A DNA stretch of 64,000 nucleotides from NCBI GenBank assembly GCA_019247305.1, contig JAFAPC010000094.1, positions 1-64,000 of the forward strand, read 5' to 3'. This stretch comes from Pseudonocardiales bacterium (GTDB lineage: Bacteria > Actinomycetota > Actinomycetes > Mycobacteriales > Pseudonocardiaceae). A model generated the notes under the pieces. The model was given only the letters and a program-made list of their open reading frames with translations, had not been told where the DNA came from and ran no database searches. The position numbers and the translations under genes were made by a program. Shown here one piece after another: positions 7,858 to 16,523 of this stretch. Each line of letters opens with the position of its first letter. Position 1 is the first letter of the stretch.

Positions 7858-8448
7858 CTATGTCAGAAGGCCCTCACGACCACGGTGCCGTTCGAACAGG
7901 GCGAGGGCCGCTATCGAGGGAGCGTCTTTGAACCGCCCCTCCACGATCAGTCGCCAGACCTCCTCTTCGGAGAACCAGCGGCTCACCAGTCCCATCTCCT
8001 CCTCGTCGAGCCTCGCCTCGCCGAGGAGGAGATGGGTGGCGAGGAGAACATTGAACCCTTGATCACAGTAGCCGTAGGATCCGAAAAGATGACCGAGCCA
8101 AACAAGTGAACCAGCTCGTAGCCCGGTCTCTTCCTGGAGCTCACCTGCGGCGAGCGCGACGGGGTCGGCATCCGGCTGGCCTTCCCACGATCCTTGGGGG
8201 AACTCCCAATACCGTCCCCTTACCGGGTAGCGATACTGTTCGACGAGATGAAAGCCGCCATTTGAATGGGGGATGATAAGCGAGAAGTCCGGCTTCTCAA
8301 CAACTCCGAAGATTCCTTCGTGACCGTCAAAACGTAATGTTTCGTCCTCGCGAACCGTCATCCATCGATTGCGGTAAATAACCTTCGAGCTAGTCGCAAC
8401 CAACTCGTGGTGCGGAAAAGAAGCTGTCGCAGGGAGATTTTCAGGCAT
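7858..8448 (-). CDS. NUDIX hydrolase, ADP-ribose/NDP-sugar pyrophosphatase-like
   Basis: About 196 residues from ATG 8448. The NUDIX region reads WEFPQGSWEGQ and AAGELQEETGL; the REUxEExGU core is present except that the usual Arg is Gly, as judged by eye. EQYRYPVRGRYWEFPQG resembles ADP-ribose pyrophosphatases, which cleave nucleotide diphosphate sugars. It lies 114 bases upstream of the cyclase start on the same strand, so it could be cotranscribed with it, but NUDIX genes are also common as free accessory genes. A 15-bp perfect inverted repeat lies inside it. Confidence 0.8.
   Translation of the reverse strand: MPENLPATASFPHHELVATSSKVIYRNRWMTVREDETLRFDGHEGIFGVVEKPDFSLIIPHSNGGFHLVEQYRYPVRGRYWEFPQGSWEGQPDADPVALAAGELQEETGLRAGSLVWLGHLFGSYGYCDQGFNVLLATHLLLGEARLDEEEMGLVSRWFSEEEVWRLIVEGRFKDAPSIAALALFERHRGREGLLT
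7991..8036. repeat. Perfect 15-bp inverted repeat inside the NUDIX gene
   Basis: Arms 7991-8005 (CCCATCTCCTCCTCG) and 8022-8036 are exact reverse complements around a 16-base spacer. In the encoded mRNA this could form a strong hairpin across the codons for LLLGEARLDEEEMG. Confidence 0.9.
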
Positions 8449-8549
8449 GCGACCACCATAGCCTGGCCTGGGCAAGGCTGCAACAGGTACGCTAAATCGT
8501 CAGTTACTCCGAACCGCCGAGACGGGCGGCTCCCGTGGCTTTCGCCGCG

Positions 8550-8867
8550 CTATGGGTGGAACTGTCGTGTGTGGGTGGCATGGTCGATCCACGCGGTAAG
8601 GAATCGTTCCGGCGCGATATCGCCAGGAGAGCGTCTGATCAGGGCGCCCTGCAGTGGGTAGTAGGTCAGTAGTGCAAAGAGCACGAGCGCGGTCGCCTCA
8701 GGATCGGCGACCTCAAGCGCGTCAGGGTTGCGCTGGGAGCTAATCCAGGCATCCCCAGCGCGATAGAGGTTTGCGAGCACGTCTTGCCACATCTGCTCAC
8801 ACAGGTCCAACTCGCGCAGCATGATCCAGACCGGCTTCCGGTCATCGTCGATCCTGGGGTCGCTCAC
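8550..8867 (-). pseudogene. C-terminal part of a TetR-family regulator (DNA-binding domain missing)
   Basis: 105 residues: ELDLCEQMWQDVLANLYRAG and LVLFALLTYYPLQGALIRR followed by PERFLTAWIDHA resemble the ligand-binding C-terminal half of TetR repressors. No helix-turn-helix segment is encoded upstream; instead the preceding small gene overlaps the GTG start by four bases (GTGA). Full TetR proteins are about 190-210 residues, so this is a truncated remnant, or a small protein that borrowed the domain. Assignment rests on hydrophobic pattern only. Confidence 0.45.
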
Positions 8868-9136
8868 CGCTGTCGTAGCCAGCGCTGTCCGAGCGAGCGG
8901 ATTTCGGCGAGATCAGTCCAGCCTGTTGGTGCTACCGGGATGGTGTCCAGGACCCCTGCTGTTGTGGTGTGGTCGCCGATCCGGTGGCCGTGCAACACGT
9001 AGGCCACGGGGTCTCCGCGCCGCCACCGGATGGTGTACCCCTCGTGTCGGGGGCGGTCCAGGAACACCCATCCCACTAGCCCTGTCTTCAGCGTGGCGCC
9101 GCCGTGGTGACGGGGTGCTGGTGTCACCTCCGGCAC
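8864..9136 (-). CDS. Small hypothetical protein
   Basis: 90 residues, GTG start, ending in the overlap with the TetR-like remnant. It has no membrane segment and is rich in Arg and Trp (GYTIRWRRGDPVAYVLHGHRIGD). I do not recognise a family. It could be a short standalone gene of the kind often found near XRE-TPR regulators, or the result of a fusion at the point where the TetR gene lost its 5' part. Confidence 0.4.
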   Translation of the reverse strand: MPEVTPAPRHHGGATLKTGLVGWVFLDRPRHEGYTIRWRRGDPVAYVLHGHRIGDHTTTAGVLDTIPVAPTGWTDLAEIRSLGQRWLRQR

Positions 9137-9601
9137 CGCTTCAGGCCATCCAGGGCGCAGCGCTTGGTGTCAGGCTCAAGGTGTGCCGTCACTGCCGTGT
9201 GGTCGTCTGCCTCGTGCATCGTGCTGGCGCCCCCAAGCGTTCTGCTCGTCGTGCGTGGGTGGCCCCCAAGGGCTGGGGCGGGTCTGTCCTAGAACAGCGC
9301 GCGGTTCGGGGATCGGTGCCCGCCAGTGGTGTGGACCTGCGCTGGGGAGGAGTGCGCAAGGCCTACTGGCAAGGGCACCAACCGTGCGCTGGGGTAGCCC
9401 GTGCGTCCCGGCCCTTAGGGGCCAGCAGCGACGCTAAAGACCAGCTGGTCGCAGCGCGCCGTACAAAGTGTCCAATGCCCCGATTCAGGACAGTGACGGC
9501 GCGTCGGTAGAGTTTTTACCGGCGGAACGTGCTCATAGCCCGCTTTATGCGGGGGCAGATACGAAAGGTTTCATCTCACTCTGGGCTTGGAGTATGATGC
9601 G
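9137..9601. other. Intergenic region upstream of the first XRE-TPR regulator
   Basis: About 465 bases with no convincing gene. Open frames on the + strand here are low-complexity Arg/Ala/Gly translations. The 3' part (9510-9600) is less GC-rich (GAGTTTTTACCGG, TACGAAAGGTTTCATC) and probably holds the promoter of the regulator; GGAG at 9589-9592 is its ribosome site. Confidence 0.5.
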
Positions 9602-10855
9602 GTGGCTATGGACGATGCGAGTGAACGGCGGCGGGAGATCGGCCGGCGGGTTGCCCAGTGGCGGGTCCGCCGTGGTCTTAGCCGTGGGCGGTTCGCTGAG
9701 TTGTGCGAGCGGTCACTGAGTTGGGTAGACAAAGTCGAGAGTGGTGAGCGGGGCCTGCTCCGGCTGCCGATGCTCGAACGGGTGGCCGAAGTCCTGCATG
9801 TCTCGGTGGAGACCCTGGCTGACACCGCTGAGATCCGCCAAGCCAGGCACTGTTTAGATCTCTTTGAGGTTTCCGCTATCCGGTCTGCCCTGCAATCCTA
9901 TCAGGCCATCAGTCGCGTGTTCATTCCCTCGGCCGCTGAGCCCCCGGATCTTGATCGGCTCACCCAACAGGTCACTTATGCTTGGACAGTCTACCAGAAT
10001 GCCCATTGGCCCTTGCTTGGCCAGACGTTGCCGCGTTTGCTCACCACCGCTCAGGCGGCCGTTGCCGCGTATCCCGGTACAGATGATCAGGCGCGACGTG
10101 CCCGCACGCTCTTGTCACAGGCATACCAGGTGACCGCCTCAACACTCATCAAGCTCGATGAATTTGATCTTGCTTGGTTGGCTGCTGAGCGGGGTTTCGT
10201 GCTCGCTGAGGAAACTGGTGACAGTTTACTGATCGGTGCTGCGGCGCGCCAGGTCGTCCGGAGTCTCATGTTCCTGAAACATTACGATCAGTCGCTGGAA
10301 CTCGTGCGGGTTAGCATTGACCGTCTGGAGCCAGAGCGCGACAGCGGCTCACCGGCGTACCTCTCGCTCTACGGGATGCTGTTCCTCGGGGGATCGGTGT
10401 GCGCCGCTCGCGCTAGCAAGCCTGCGGTAGCTCGTGATTTGTTGGACGAAGGTCACAGCGTCGCCCGCCAACTTGGGTACGACGGCAACGAGTACTTCAC
10501 CGCTTTCGGCCCGACCAATGTCCACTTGTATCGGGTCGGGGTTCAGCTCCGGCTCGGTGACGGTGTTGGCGTCCTCAGCGCCGCCCGTCAGGTTCCGCCG
10601 AATGATCTCAGTCGGCTCCCCAAGGAACGGCGTTCCAGTTACTATCTCGACGTCGCGTGGGGTCACAGCCTCGCTGGCCATCCTGATGACGCCGTCAGTG
10701 CGTTACTCACGACCGAAAACTTATTTCCGGATGTGGTACGCTGTCGCCCCTTTGCCATTGACCTTATTGATACGCTCCGGCGTAGTGCGTCAGGTACGCG
10801 CGCCCAGGAGTTGAAACAGCTCGCCGCCCGAGCTGGCCTCAAGGATGACGACTGA
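9602..10855 (+). CDS. XRE-family HTH regulator with TPR-like C-terminal domain (copy 1)
   Basis: 417 residues from GTG 9602 (GTG GCT ATG, with an ATG at 9608 as alternative). An N-terminal Cro/CI-type helix-turn-helix, about residues 10-65 (GLSRGRFAELCERSLSWVDKVES), is followed by a long all-helical TPR-like region (LLTTAQAAVAAYPGTDDQARRARTLLSQAYQ) typical of actinomycete XRE regulators. It is closely related to the gene at 18562-19824, with long identical stretches, so the two are recent paralogues. It converges with the TIR-WD40 gene and may regulate it or the NUDIX/TetR-side genes. Ligand and targets unknown. Confidence 0.85.
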   Translation: MAMDDASERRREIGRRVAQWRVRRGLSRGRFAELCERSLSWVDKVESGERGLLRLPMLERVAEVLHVSVETLADTAEIRQARHCLDLFEVSAIRSALQSYQAISRVFIPSAAEPPDLDRLTQQVTYAWTVYQNAHWPLLGQTLPRLLTTAQAAVAAYPGTDDQARRARTLLSQAYQVTASTLIKLDEFDLAWLAAERGFVLAEETGDSLLIGAAARQVVRSLMFLKHYDQSLELVRVSIDRLEPERDSGSPAYLSLYGMLFLGGSVCAARASKPAVARDLLDEGHSVARQLGYDGNEYFTAFGPTNVHLYRVGVQLRLGDGVGVLSAARQVPPNDLSRLPKERRSSYYLDVAWGHSLAGHPDDAVSALLTTENLFPDVVRCRPFAIDLIDTLRRSASGTRAQELKQLAARAGLKDDD

Positions 10856-10932
10856 ACCGGCAGCTGTACTTCATGGTCTGCGTTTCCCCACGGCGGATCC
10901 GTGACCGCTTAAGGCGTTGACGTGCGGACACA

Positions 10933-13881
10933 TCACGGGCAAGGTGGGTGGTAGGGCAGATCCGGCGGCACGTCCTGTTTCCACTTCGCGGGTGTGAGAG
11001 TATTCGCCGTGGTCGCGCAGATCCGCTGGATCGCTTGCTCGACGTTCATCCCCCACATCCGCACAGTCCGGTCATCGCTGCCGCTGGCCAGAGTGTGCCC
11101 ATCAGGGCTGAACACTACCGCGTTGACCCAGTCGGCGTGCCCGGTCAACACGCCCAGGAGGATGGGGTGGGTTGGGTCGGTGAGGTTCCACAGCCGCACG
11201 GTTCGGTCGGCGCTGCCGGTGGCCAGGGTGCGCCCATCAGGGCTGAACGCTACCGAACGGACGGTATTGGTGTGCCCGGTCAAGACGCCCAGGGGTGTGG
11301 GGTGGGTTGGGTCGGTGAGGTTCCACAGCCGCACGGTCTGGTCGCGGCTGCCGGTGGCCAGGATGTGCCCATCGGGGCTGAACACTACCGCGCTGACGGC
11401 ACTGGTGTGGCCCCTGAGGAATCGCCCGAGGCGCGTGGGGTGGGTCGGATCGGTAACGTTCCACAGCCGCACGGCCTGGTCGTCGCTGCTGGCCAGGGTG
11501 CGCCCATCCGGGCTGAACGCTACCGCGCTAACAGTGCTGGTGTGCCCATCCGGGCTGACCACCACCGCGTCGCCAGTATTGGCGTGCCCGGTCAACACGC
11601 TCAGGAGGATGGGGTGGGTTGGGTCGGTGAGGTTCCACAGCTGCACGGTCCGGTCGCCGCTGCCGGTGGCCAGGATGTGCCCGTCGGCGCTGAATGCCAC
11701 CGAGAAGACCGCGTTGGTGTGGCCGGTCAAAGGTAGGCCCAGCGGGATGGGGTGGGTTGGGTCGGTGACGTCCCAGAGTCGCGCGGTCCGGTCAGCACTG
11801 CCAGTGGCCAGGGTGCGCCCGTTCGGGCTGAATGCTATCGAGAAGACGGAATCGGTGTGCCCGGTCAAGACGACCAGGGGTGTGGGGTGGGTTGGGTCGG
11901 TGAGGTTCCACAGCCGCACGGTTCGGTCGGCGCTGCCGGTGGCCAGGGTGCGCCCATCCGGGCTGAACGCCACCGCGTTGACAGTGCTGGGGTGAGCGGT
12001 CCGCAGCGCTGGGGGAATATCCCACAGTCGTACGGTGTGGTCGTTGCTGGCGGTGGCCACGGTATGCCCATCGGCACTGAACGCCACTGCGGTGACATAG
12101 TTGGTGTGGCCGGTCAGGGGTAGGCCCAGCAGCGTGGGGTGGGTTGGATCGATGACGTTCCACAGCCGCACGGTTCGGTCGGCGCTGCCGGTGGCCAGGG
12201 TATGCCCATCCGGACTGAATGCCACCGCACCGACGGTGTTGATGTGCCCGGTCAAGACGCCCAGTGGGGTGGGCTGGGCGGGGTCGGTGACGTCCCAGAG
12301 TCGCGCGGTCCGGTCGGCGCTGCCAGTGGCCAAGGTGTGCCCATCCGGGCTGAACGCCACCGAGAAGACGGCGTTGGTGTGGTCGGTTAGGGGTGCGCCC
12401 AACGGCGTGGGATGGGCCGGATCAGCGACGTTCCACAGCCGCGCGGTCCGGTCGAAGCTGCCGGTGGCCAGGGTATGCCCATGAGGGCTGAACGCCACCG
12501 AGAAGACGGTGCTGGTGTGCCCGGTCAGGGGTGCGCCCAGCGGGATAGGATGGGTCAGGTCGGTGACGTCCCATAGTCGCGCGGTCCGGTCGACGCTGCC
12601 GGTAGCCACAATGTGCCCATCCGGGCTAAACGCCACCGCGAAGACGGCGTCGGTGTACCCGGTCAACACGCCCAGGGGTGTGGGGTGGGTCGGGTCGGTG
12701 ACGTTCCACAACCGCACAGTCCGGTCGTTGCTGGCGGTAGCCAGAGTGTGCCCATCCGGGCTGAATGCCACCGTACCGACGGTTCGGGTGTGCCCGGTCA
12801 AGACGCCCAGCGGGGTGGGGTGGGTCGGGTCGGTGACGTTCCACAGCCGCGCGGTCCGGTCGGCGCTGCCGGTGGCCAAGGTATGCCCATCCGGGCTGAA
12901 CGCCACCCCTCTGACCGAGTTGGTGTGAGCAGTCAGCGGGGTGGACAAGGCGGCGCTCGCATCGGTAACCAGCGTCGGGTAGAGGTCCGGAGTTGGTCGC
13001 ATACGGTAGGCGGTGAGGTCGAGTTGCGCCGCCAGGGAGACGTCACTGCCGCGTAGCTGATCAGCCTCCGCGGTGATCTGGTTGAAGAGGGCGATGTCGC
13101 GTTCGCTCCGCGCGGCGGCGCGTTGTTGGAAGGCGAGGACTGCGGCCCCGACTAGGACGATGCCGACACCCCAAGCCAACCGTTTGGTGCGGCGGTGCTG
13201 GCGGATGTGCTCGCCCACCAGGGTGTCCTTGGAGACCTCGCGGACGGCGGCGGCGATGTCGGCCACGCACCCTTGCCACCGGGGGTTGGACTTGGACACC
13301 TGGTCCACCTTGTGCCACCAGCGCAGGTCCACCCAGCGAGGTTCTTCGCGGGAAGCCTCGCGCAGCGCGGGTGGGAGGGCTGCTGTCGTTTCGTCACCGG
13401 GCGCGTCGTCGGCCCAGGGGAGTTTTCCGTCGGTGAGCACTAGGAGCAGCCGTTGTGGTGACTTGTTGTCTAGCCACCACTGCACCTCGCGGTTGACCCA
13501 TGTGGAGCGAGCGGCCTGTGGTGAGGCCATCAGGACCAGCCACGCTGAGGCGGCTAGCGCTTCCACGATGGAGGTCCACAGGCCTGGATTGGCGGCCAGG
13601 TTGGTGGTGTCCCGGAAGATCCGCAGGGCTCGCGGTCGGTACCAGGGGGTGGCGAATCGCTCCAATCCGGCCTGCAACGCTGGGGCGAGGGTACCGTCCA
13701 GAGCGTGGCTATAGGAGATGAACGCGTCATACCCCGAGGTCGCCGGACGAGCACCATTCCGAGAGAGCAGGTTCCGGGCGGCGCGGGCCTGGCTAGCAGC
13801 GGGTGCTTCCGCGTGAGCGGAGTCCCCTGTGGGCTGCAGTGGCGTGAGGAGATCCGGGAGTTCCTCTCCGGAGGGCCCCAC
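10933..13881 (-). CDS. TIR domain - transmembrane - 14x WD40 protein
   Basis: 982 residues. An N-terminal TIR domain, about residues 49-165 (YDAFISYSHALDGTLA, RIFRDTTNLAANPGLW, STWVNREVQWW with the conserved catalytic-type Glu), is followed by one membrane helix near 235-255 (LAWGVGIVLVGAAVLAFQQ), a short helical linker, and 14 WD40 repeats of about 45 residues (AFSPDGHTLATGSADRT...RLWNV). Fourteen repeats fit two seven-bladed propellers. TIR domains of this kind can cleave NAD+ and act in abortive-infection-type immunity; the propellers would sense or bind. That is family knowledge; the role here is inferred. The repeats are unusually alike in DNA. Start GTG 13881 is uncertain. It converges with XRE copy 1. 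Confidence 0.9.
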   Translation of the reverse strand: MGPSGEELPDLLTPLQPTGDSAHAEAPAASQARAARNLLSRNGARPATSGYDAFISYSHALDGTLAPALQAGLERFATPWYRPRALRIFRDTTNLAANPGLWTSIVEALAASAWLVLMASPQAARSTWVNREVQWWLDNKSPQRLLLVLTDGKLPWADDAPGDETTAALPPALREASREEPRWVDLRWWHKVDQVSKSNPRWQGCVADIAAAVREVSKDTLVGEHIRQHRRTKRLAWGVGIVLVGAAVLAFQQRAAARSERDIALFNQITAEADQLRGSDVSLAAQLDLTAYRMRPTPDLYPTLVTDASAALSTPLTAHTNSVRGVAFSPDGHTLATGSADRTARLWNVTDPTHPTPLGVLTGHTRTVGTVAFSPDGHTLATASNDRTVRLWNVTDPTHPTPLGVLTGYTDAVFAVAFSPDGHIVATGSVDRTARLWDVTDLTHPIPLGAPLTGHTSTVFSVAFSPHGHTLATGSFDRTARLWNVADPAHPTPLGAPLTDHTNAVFSVAFSPDGHTLATGSADRTARLWDVTDPAQPTPLGVLTGHINTVGAVAFSPDGHTLATGSADRTVRLWNVIDPTHPTLLGLPLTGHTNYVTAVAFSADGHTVATASNDHTVRLWDIPPALRTAHPSTVNAVAFSPDGRTLATGSADRTVRLWNLTDPTHPTPLVVLTGHTDSVFSIAFSPNGRTLATGSADRTARLWDVTDPTHPIPLGLPLTGHTNAVFSVAFSADGHILATGSGDRTVQLWNLTDPTHPILLSVLTGHANTGDAVVVSPDGHTSTVSAVAFSPDGRTLASSDDQAVRLWNVTDPTHPTRLGRFLRGHTSAVSAVVFSPDGHILATGSRDQTVRLWNLTDPTHPTPLGVLTGHTNTVRSVAFSPDGRTLATGSADRTVRLWNLTDPTHPILLGVLTGHADWVNAVVFSPDGHTLASGSDDRTVRMWGMNVEQAIQRICATTANTLTPAKWKQDVPPDLPYHPPCP
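10990..12935. repeat. Tandem WD40-coding DNA repeats, about 14 units of about 135 bp
   Basis: The DNA encoding the WD40 repeats is a near-perfect tandem array; blocks such as GGTTCGGTCGGCGCTGCCGG recur in most units. Unit 11 contains an extra half-repeat (CCGTCGCCAGTATT region, 11530-11580). The similarity suggests recent unit amplification or gene conversion. Confidence 0.85.
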
Positions 13882-14143
13882 CGGTCACTCCCTGGTCCTG
13901 ACCTGCGGACCACGACCGGTCTCATCCGCCCGGTTATTGCCGAACGACGTGGACGTCAACCTCGCCAGTACCGGATCCACGTCCCCTCCCGTCATCGCGC
14001 GTACCGGCGATTTTACTCCGCGTACCCGAACATCGACCGCCCATCGACGCGGCCATCCGGGCCAGCCTCGCGATCCTGAGGCTTGCACGCGGCTGCTGGA
14101 CGCGTGGTTGAAGATCCAAAGCCATGATTCTTCTGCGCGGCGC

Positions 14144-14785
14144 TCACTCCTTGCTCGATGCGAAGAAAGTCAGCAGTCGATCGCGGATGAACGCCGCCGA
14201 TTTCTCTGGTGGCCGCTGAGTGCAGTTCACGCGTAGCACATCGAAACCAGCTTGAATCAAGCGATCGGTTGCTTGGTGGTAGAAACGGACTTCGGCATGG
14301 CTACTACCGGACGTGCGCTGGAAGCGGTTATGTGGTTCGCGTTCCGCCAGTCGTTCCGAGATGATGTCGGGATCCGCTTCGAGGATGACCGTGAGGTCTG
14401 GTCGATCGATTTCGGCGTTGAGCTGCCACAGGAAGGCCAGATCAATGCCGTCGAAGCGTTGCATCACCAGACCCGAGGGGATGTAGCGGTCGCTGATGAC
14501 CGTCTTACCGGCTTCCGTCTGCGGCCGGATTTCATGCTCGATGTGATGATATCGGTCTGCCGCGTACAAGCACGCGAGTGCGTGCCCGGTCACCGATTCA
14601 GTCAGCTCCCGGCACAGCTTGCCGATTGGTCCATTCGACGGTTCAGCCGTGACATGCACGTCCTCACCATTGGCGACGAGCATCTGCGCCAGATGTCGGA
14701 CGATGGTGGATTTACCCACACCACTCGGACCGTCAACGCTGACGAACATGCCTCGTTCCTGGTCAGAAAAGAGACGGGACTTCAT
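14144..14785 (-). CDS. Thymidylate-kinase-like nucleotide kinase
   Basis: 213 residues from ATG 14785. P-loop kinase of the dTMP kinase fold: Walker A GPSGVGKST near residues 19-27, the DRY-type motif ISDRYIPSGLVMQRFDGI, and a lid with REPHNRFQRTSG. It would phosphorylate a (deoxy)nucleoside monophosphate. Its start overlaps the exonuclease gene by 23 bases, so the two are translationally coupled. A housekeeping tmk is usually near holB; this context suggests a specialised kinase serving the upstream radical SAM enzyme and exonuclease. Confidence 0.85.
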   Translation of the reverse strand: MKSRLFSDQERGMFVSVDGPSGVGKSTIVRHLAQMLVANGEDVHVTAEPSNGPIGKLCRELTESVTGHALACLYAADRYHHIEHEIRPQTEAGKTVISDRYIPSGLVMQRFDGIDLAFLWQLNAEIDRPDLTVILEADPDIISERLAEREPHNRFQRTSGSSHAEVRFYHQATDRLIQAGFDVLRVNCTQRPPEKSAAFIRDRLLTFFASSKE

Positions 14786-15356
14786 CGCGGTCGTCTCCCG
14801 GCTTGTGATTGCAGAGTTCCTGCAGCGACCGTGGGGTTCCGTCTCCGCGGGTGGCGAGCCGCATGAAAAGCCGCGCCGCAACCAGCACGTCATAGGTCGC
14901 CCGATGGGGTGAGAGACCGTCCGGCAAGCCGTCGGCGAGTGAGAAAGAAGTGACCAACGCGCCGAGCTGGTAGCTCATTTGGTTCGGCAGCAGGCGCTTG
15001 GCGAGTTTAAGCGTATCGAAGACCTCGGGACACGTCCACTCGCCCAGGTGGCGCTGCAACACACCGACATCGACGTGCGCGTTGTGGGCGACCAGCGCCG
15101 AGTCCTCAAGACAGCGGCGTACCTCATCCTCGATTTCGGCGAACGTGGGCGCGTGGGCGACGTCGTCGTTCGTCAGGCCGTGGATGCGCGTCGCGAAGTA
15201 CTTGATGGGGCGCCTGGGCTTCACAAGCCAGCTCGTCGGCTGACCCATCACGCCCCCGACGATCGGGACGACGGCCACCTCGACTAGGTCGGGCGGCTGC
15301 TGGCCGTTGCCCTCGACATCGACTACCGCATAGCGCAGGCTCGTCCAGTCACTCAT
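14763..15356 (-). CDS. DnaQ-like 3'-5' exonuclease
   Basis: 197 residues from ATG 15356. DEDDh exonuclease motifs: ExoI VVDVEGNG (Asp and Glu), ExoII AHNAHVDVGVL (Asp), ExoIII HRATYDVLVAARLF (His and Asp). Such domains remove nucleotides from DNA or RNA 3' ends. The start overlaps the radical SAM gene by 8 bases and the end overlaps the kinase. Overlaps on both sides mark a three-gene operon. Not replicative: it lacks the epsilon-subunit tail. Confidence 0.85.
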   Translation of the reverse strand: MSDWTSLRYAVVDVEGNGQQPPDLVEVAVVPIVGGVMGQPTSWLVKPRRPIKYFATRIHGLTNDDVAHAPTFAEIEDEVRRCLEDSALVAHNAHVDVGVLQRHLGEWTCPEVFDTLKLAKRLLPNQMSYQLGALVTSFSLADGLPDGLSPHRATYDVLVAARLFMRLATRGDGTPRSLQELCNHKPGDDRDEVPSLF

Positions 15357-16523
15357 CTGTTCGGGTGCCCTTCCATCCAATGTCGGCACGACCATGCCGT
15401 CGCGCATGGTGCGGGTGGCGTTCGTCGTGTATCTGGAAGCCAAGCGCGTGTTGCAGGTAATAGCGCGGTTGTTCCGTGCTCAGCCCGGACACGACAGCTG
15501 CTCGTTCGGTAATGTCTACGACCTTCAGCTCAGCAGCTTCAGGCAACACGCGGGCGACCTCGTGTATCCGTTTGACAGTCGGTACGCGGTGTACGCGATG
15601 TGCGCGCTGGCACAAGTCGAGCTGACTCAGCGGGCAGATGTCGCAGAGTTCATGAATGCCGTAGTGCCCGTTGTAGTCAGGCAGCCCATGCGCGTACGAC
15701 ACGGCGCACGAGGTCTTGCGGAACAACGAGGCCGAATCCGAAAACGCATTGAGCACCCGACACTCAAGCGTCTCGGTCATGATCTTCCGGCGTGTCGTCT
15801 CGCTGTAGGGTTTAGGCAACCCGTTCGCCTGGTAATATGCGGCAATCTGATCGCGGTAGAACAGGCCGGTGAACACTGTGGCGTCGGCATGCTGGCTTAG
15901 TGTATACGCGCGGGTAAGGTGCTCGTCGGTGTCGTTTAAACCAGGTACGAGCGGTCGCCAGTACAGGATGGTGCGGTATCGGCGGTGCGTCGGCGTGCTC
16001 ATGAGTTTCAGCGACTCAGCGACTCAGCGGCAACGTGCGACGGGTACGGTTCGATCTGTTTGTTGTCGATGCCGGAGTAGGTGAAGAGTAGCGTGATCTT
16101 GAGATGTGTGAGCTGGTTGAGCCAGTCTCTGTCTCCTAGCTTCATCTGGTGGCGCGTAATGACGAGGACATGGTTGCGCAGTCTGCGCCGGTCCAAGTCT
16201 TGAAGCACGGCGACGGTGTGTGGTCGCACTGCCGGCAGGAACGGGTCGGTTGCCCGGTTGAAAATTTGCAGCGGTGTTACGTGAGGTTGGAAGTATCGGT
16301 GACGAATGAGCTGTTCAACCGCATCAGCGTCACTCATCAGGGCACGCGGTTGGTGCTGATCCCACAGGCCATAGGTATGCCGAATGCAGTAGGCACAACC
16401 CAGCGGGCAGCCCTGAATGTGGTTCAGACTCAGGTCGCTCTTGCGGTATTCGACAACTTCCCGAGCGCGCTCTGGCAAGCGCTCAAGCTGCTCTCGGCTG
16501 AGCAGTGAAACGAAAGTGCTCAC
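15349..16523 (-). pseudogene. Radical SAM protein (spore-photoproduct-lyase-like), split by an 8-bp tandem duplication
   Basis: Two frames form one protein of about 390 residues. The first part (GTG 16523 to a stop at 16008) begins VSTFVSLLSREQLERLPE and holds the radical SAM cluster motif GCPLGCAYC (CX3CX2C). The second part (16002 to 15349) continues TPTHRRYRTILYWRPLVPG and has a second cysteine set, CDICPLSQLDLC. At the junction AGCGACTC is present twice (16010-16025); one copy would restore AAESLKLMST. The fold resembles the SPL/YgcA-like radical SAM group, which often acts on nucleic acids. It is the first gene of an operon with an exonuclease and a nucleotide kinase. It is either broken or switchable by loss of one repeat unit. 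Confidence 0.8.
16010..16025. repeat. 8-bp tandem duplication (AGCGACTC)x2 in the radical SAM gene
   Basis: Two exact copies, 16010-16017 and 16018-16025. Removal of one copy restores the reading frame across the whole radical SAM protein, so the duplication is the direct cause of the split. Confidence 0.9.

Noticed and set aside
10990-12935. Tandem repeats considered as a CRISPR array
   Set aside because: Units are about 135 bp, contiguous and coding; no short repeat-spacer pattern.
10994-13056. Several + strand open frames with regular repeats in the WD40 region
   Set aside because: The repetition is the mirror of the WD40 array; no ribosome sites or protein-like pattern.
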